Shown: positions 37,860-64,000 of the stretch, in pieces | Numbering within the stretch: position 1 is the stretch's first letter | Layout: the number at the start of each line of letters is the position of its first letter | Assembly (NCBI RefSeq): GCF_036324505.1 | Contig: NC_086366.1 | Span: 19,174,927 to 19,238,926 of the forward strand | Reading direction: 5' to 3' | From: Eleginops maclovinus | Taxonomy: Eukaryota; Chordata; Actinopteri; Perciformes; Eleginopidae | DNA: 64,000 bases | The notes under the pieces: model-generated | Told to the model about the DNA's origin: nothing | What the model saw: the letters and a program-made list of their open reading frames with translations, nothing else | Databases searched by the model: none | Position numbers and translations under genes: made by a program

Positions 37860-38147
37860 TGGAAACAGACTCCAGTCAGTCAGCGCCGCACGTTTCTGCA
37901 CCGCGCAGGAATAATTGATCTTTGCCTCGGTTAAATATAATGATGAGGAGGGAGTGATTTGTGAACGGATTCTGCGGCCACTTTTCAGATTTACATTCTC
38001 AAATCCAACGTATTTCTCGGTCTCTCTTTTTTTTCTTCCCTATACTGAAGAAAAGTTTGCTTTGAGCCCCGAGCACAGCTGGAGCCAGCCTATGGAAATA
38101 TAACCTCTCAGTACCGAGCGCACCTTATTGCGGACGTCTCCGAACAT
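37860..38147 (+). other. lhfpl6: candidate lhfpl6 5' non-coding exon (left limit uncertain)
   Basis: This sequence ends with CAT|GTAAGC, a good splice donor at 38148, and lies upstream of a clear acceptor at 38961-38963. A TAAATATAAT element near 37932 could act as a TATA-like signal, but that is guesswork. LHFPL6 genes usually have a non-coding first exon, which fits. Confidence 0.35.
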
Positions 38148-38963
38148 GTAAGCTGTCTTCTTCCTTTTCCTTTTCTTTGCCTTATTTTCATGATTCACAT
38201 TCCGACAGTGTGAGCACTGCGATAATACGGGGCGTTCCGGGAGGTCACCCCTAACGAAAAAATCACTATGTTACTGTAGTGGTGGTCCTGCGGGGACTTC
38301 TAATGTGTCTCCTCAACCAAAAGTCCACTTTGCACTGCTTTTGTGCTGCTTATTTTTGGAATTCCATATGGTAATGTATTCTATCAACATGCCAGAGGTT
38401 TTAGTATTTTGCTGTGATGTCTGTATAACATCCTTGCATCGTTTATTTTAGCAATGCTTTTGCCTTTTAGTGGAACATGTTTTAAAACACAACTTAACAG
38501 TAGCTCCAACAGTTGTTTTAATAATAGCCTACCTGTTGGGATATAGTAGTTGTTATTATGCATATTACCTGCTCTATTAAACGCTTTTAGGAGTATGTAT
38601 GATGGGGAATAACCATTTCCCTCAGTGAGTTGATAACATGAATCATTTTGTTATGAGACTGTTTGATTGTTATTGCTATTTTAACTGAAATATTGTCTTG
38701 AAAACATTGATTAGCTATGTAAGTTATTGAGCTATGTCCAGTTTTGTTTAACTGTTATAGTTCAGGACAATTAGCACTTATCTATAACTGATAAATAGTA
38801 ATACTCATACTTATCTGGATTTGACATGTCTGTGCTTAAAGCTGCACTTATAGCTTCACTTCCACTTACAATCTGTGACTTTTCACATCATATCCAACAG
38901 CTAAAAACTAGTTCCCACAGATGGCTTTTTTGTGACTGTTTGTTCTTCTGCTCCTCCTGACAG

Positions 38964-64000
<25,037 letters not shown>

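Overview
This is a vertebrate window, almost certainly from a percomorph teleost fish. It has GT-AG introns, long AT-rich non-coding stretches, long CA/GT microsatellites, and several cut-and-paste DNA transposons and dispersed repeats of kinds common in fish. Two protein-coding genes are supported. They lie head to head, in the same neighbourhood as the human 13q13-q14 pair COG6 and LHFPL6 (formerly LHFP).

Region by region. (1) 1-3396 is the 3' part of a Ty3/Gypsy LTR retrotransposon cut off by the window edge: protease end, reverse transcriptase, RNase H, integrase, polypurine tract and a probable 3' LTR. It is dead, with two in-frame stops, one frameshift and a changed RT active site. (2) 3397-9981 has no recognisable gene; its right end holds the cog6 3' UTR. 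(3) 9982-36782 on the minus strand is a complete cog6 gene. Nineteen coding exons join with consistent phases into a 651-residue protein with no stop. (4) The cog6 introns hold most of the mobile DNA: a 222-bp Tc1-like MITE (intron 10), an inverted pair of ~560-bp repeats (introns 9 and 4), a 561-bp hAT MITE with a perfect 8-bp target duplication, two copies of a TIR element near 25.2 and 26.5 kb, a 1601-bp Tc1 element with an uninterrupted 339-residue transposase (all intron 4), and a 1588-bp decayed hAT element with a perfect 8-bp target duplication (intron 1). (5) 36783-38963 is the short divergent interval between the genes and contains a 98-bp CA repeat. (6) 38964-39481 on the plus strand is the first coding exon of lhfpl6 (128 codons plus one base). 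The rest of that gene lies beyond the window, so 39482-64000 is its first coding intron. No further exon was found there, only repeats and possible regulatory sequence.

How the genes work: COG6 is a subunit of the eight-part COG tether for retrograde vesicles at the Golgi. LHFPL6 is a four-transmembrane protein of the claudin-like superfamily. Nothing in the sequence links them functionally beyond conserved adjacency. I found no operon, CRISPR array, rRNA or tRNA gene, and nothing I would call a new molecular system. The most testable novelty is the inverted repeat pair around cog6 exons 5-9, which could favour a circular RNA or in-frame exon skipping.
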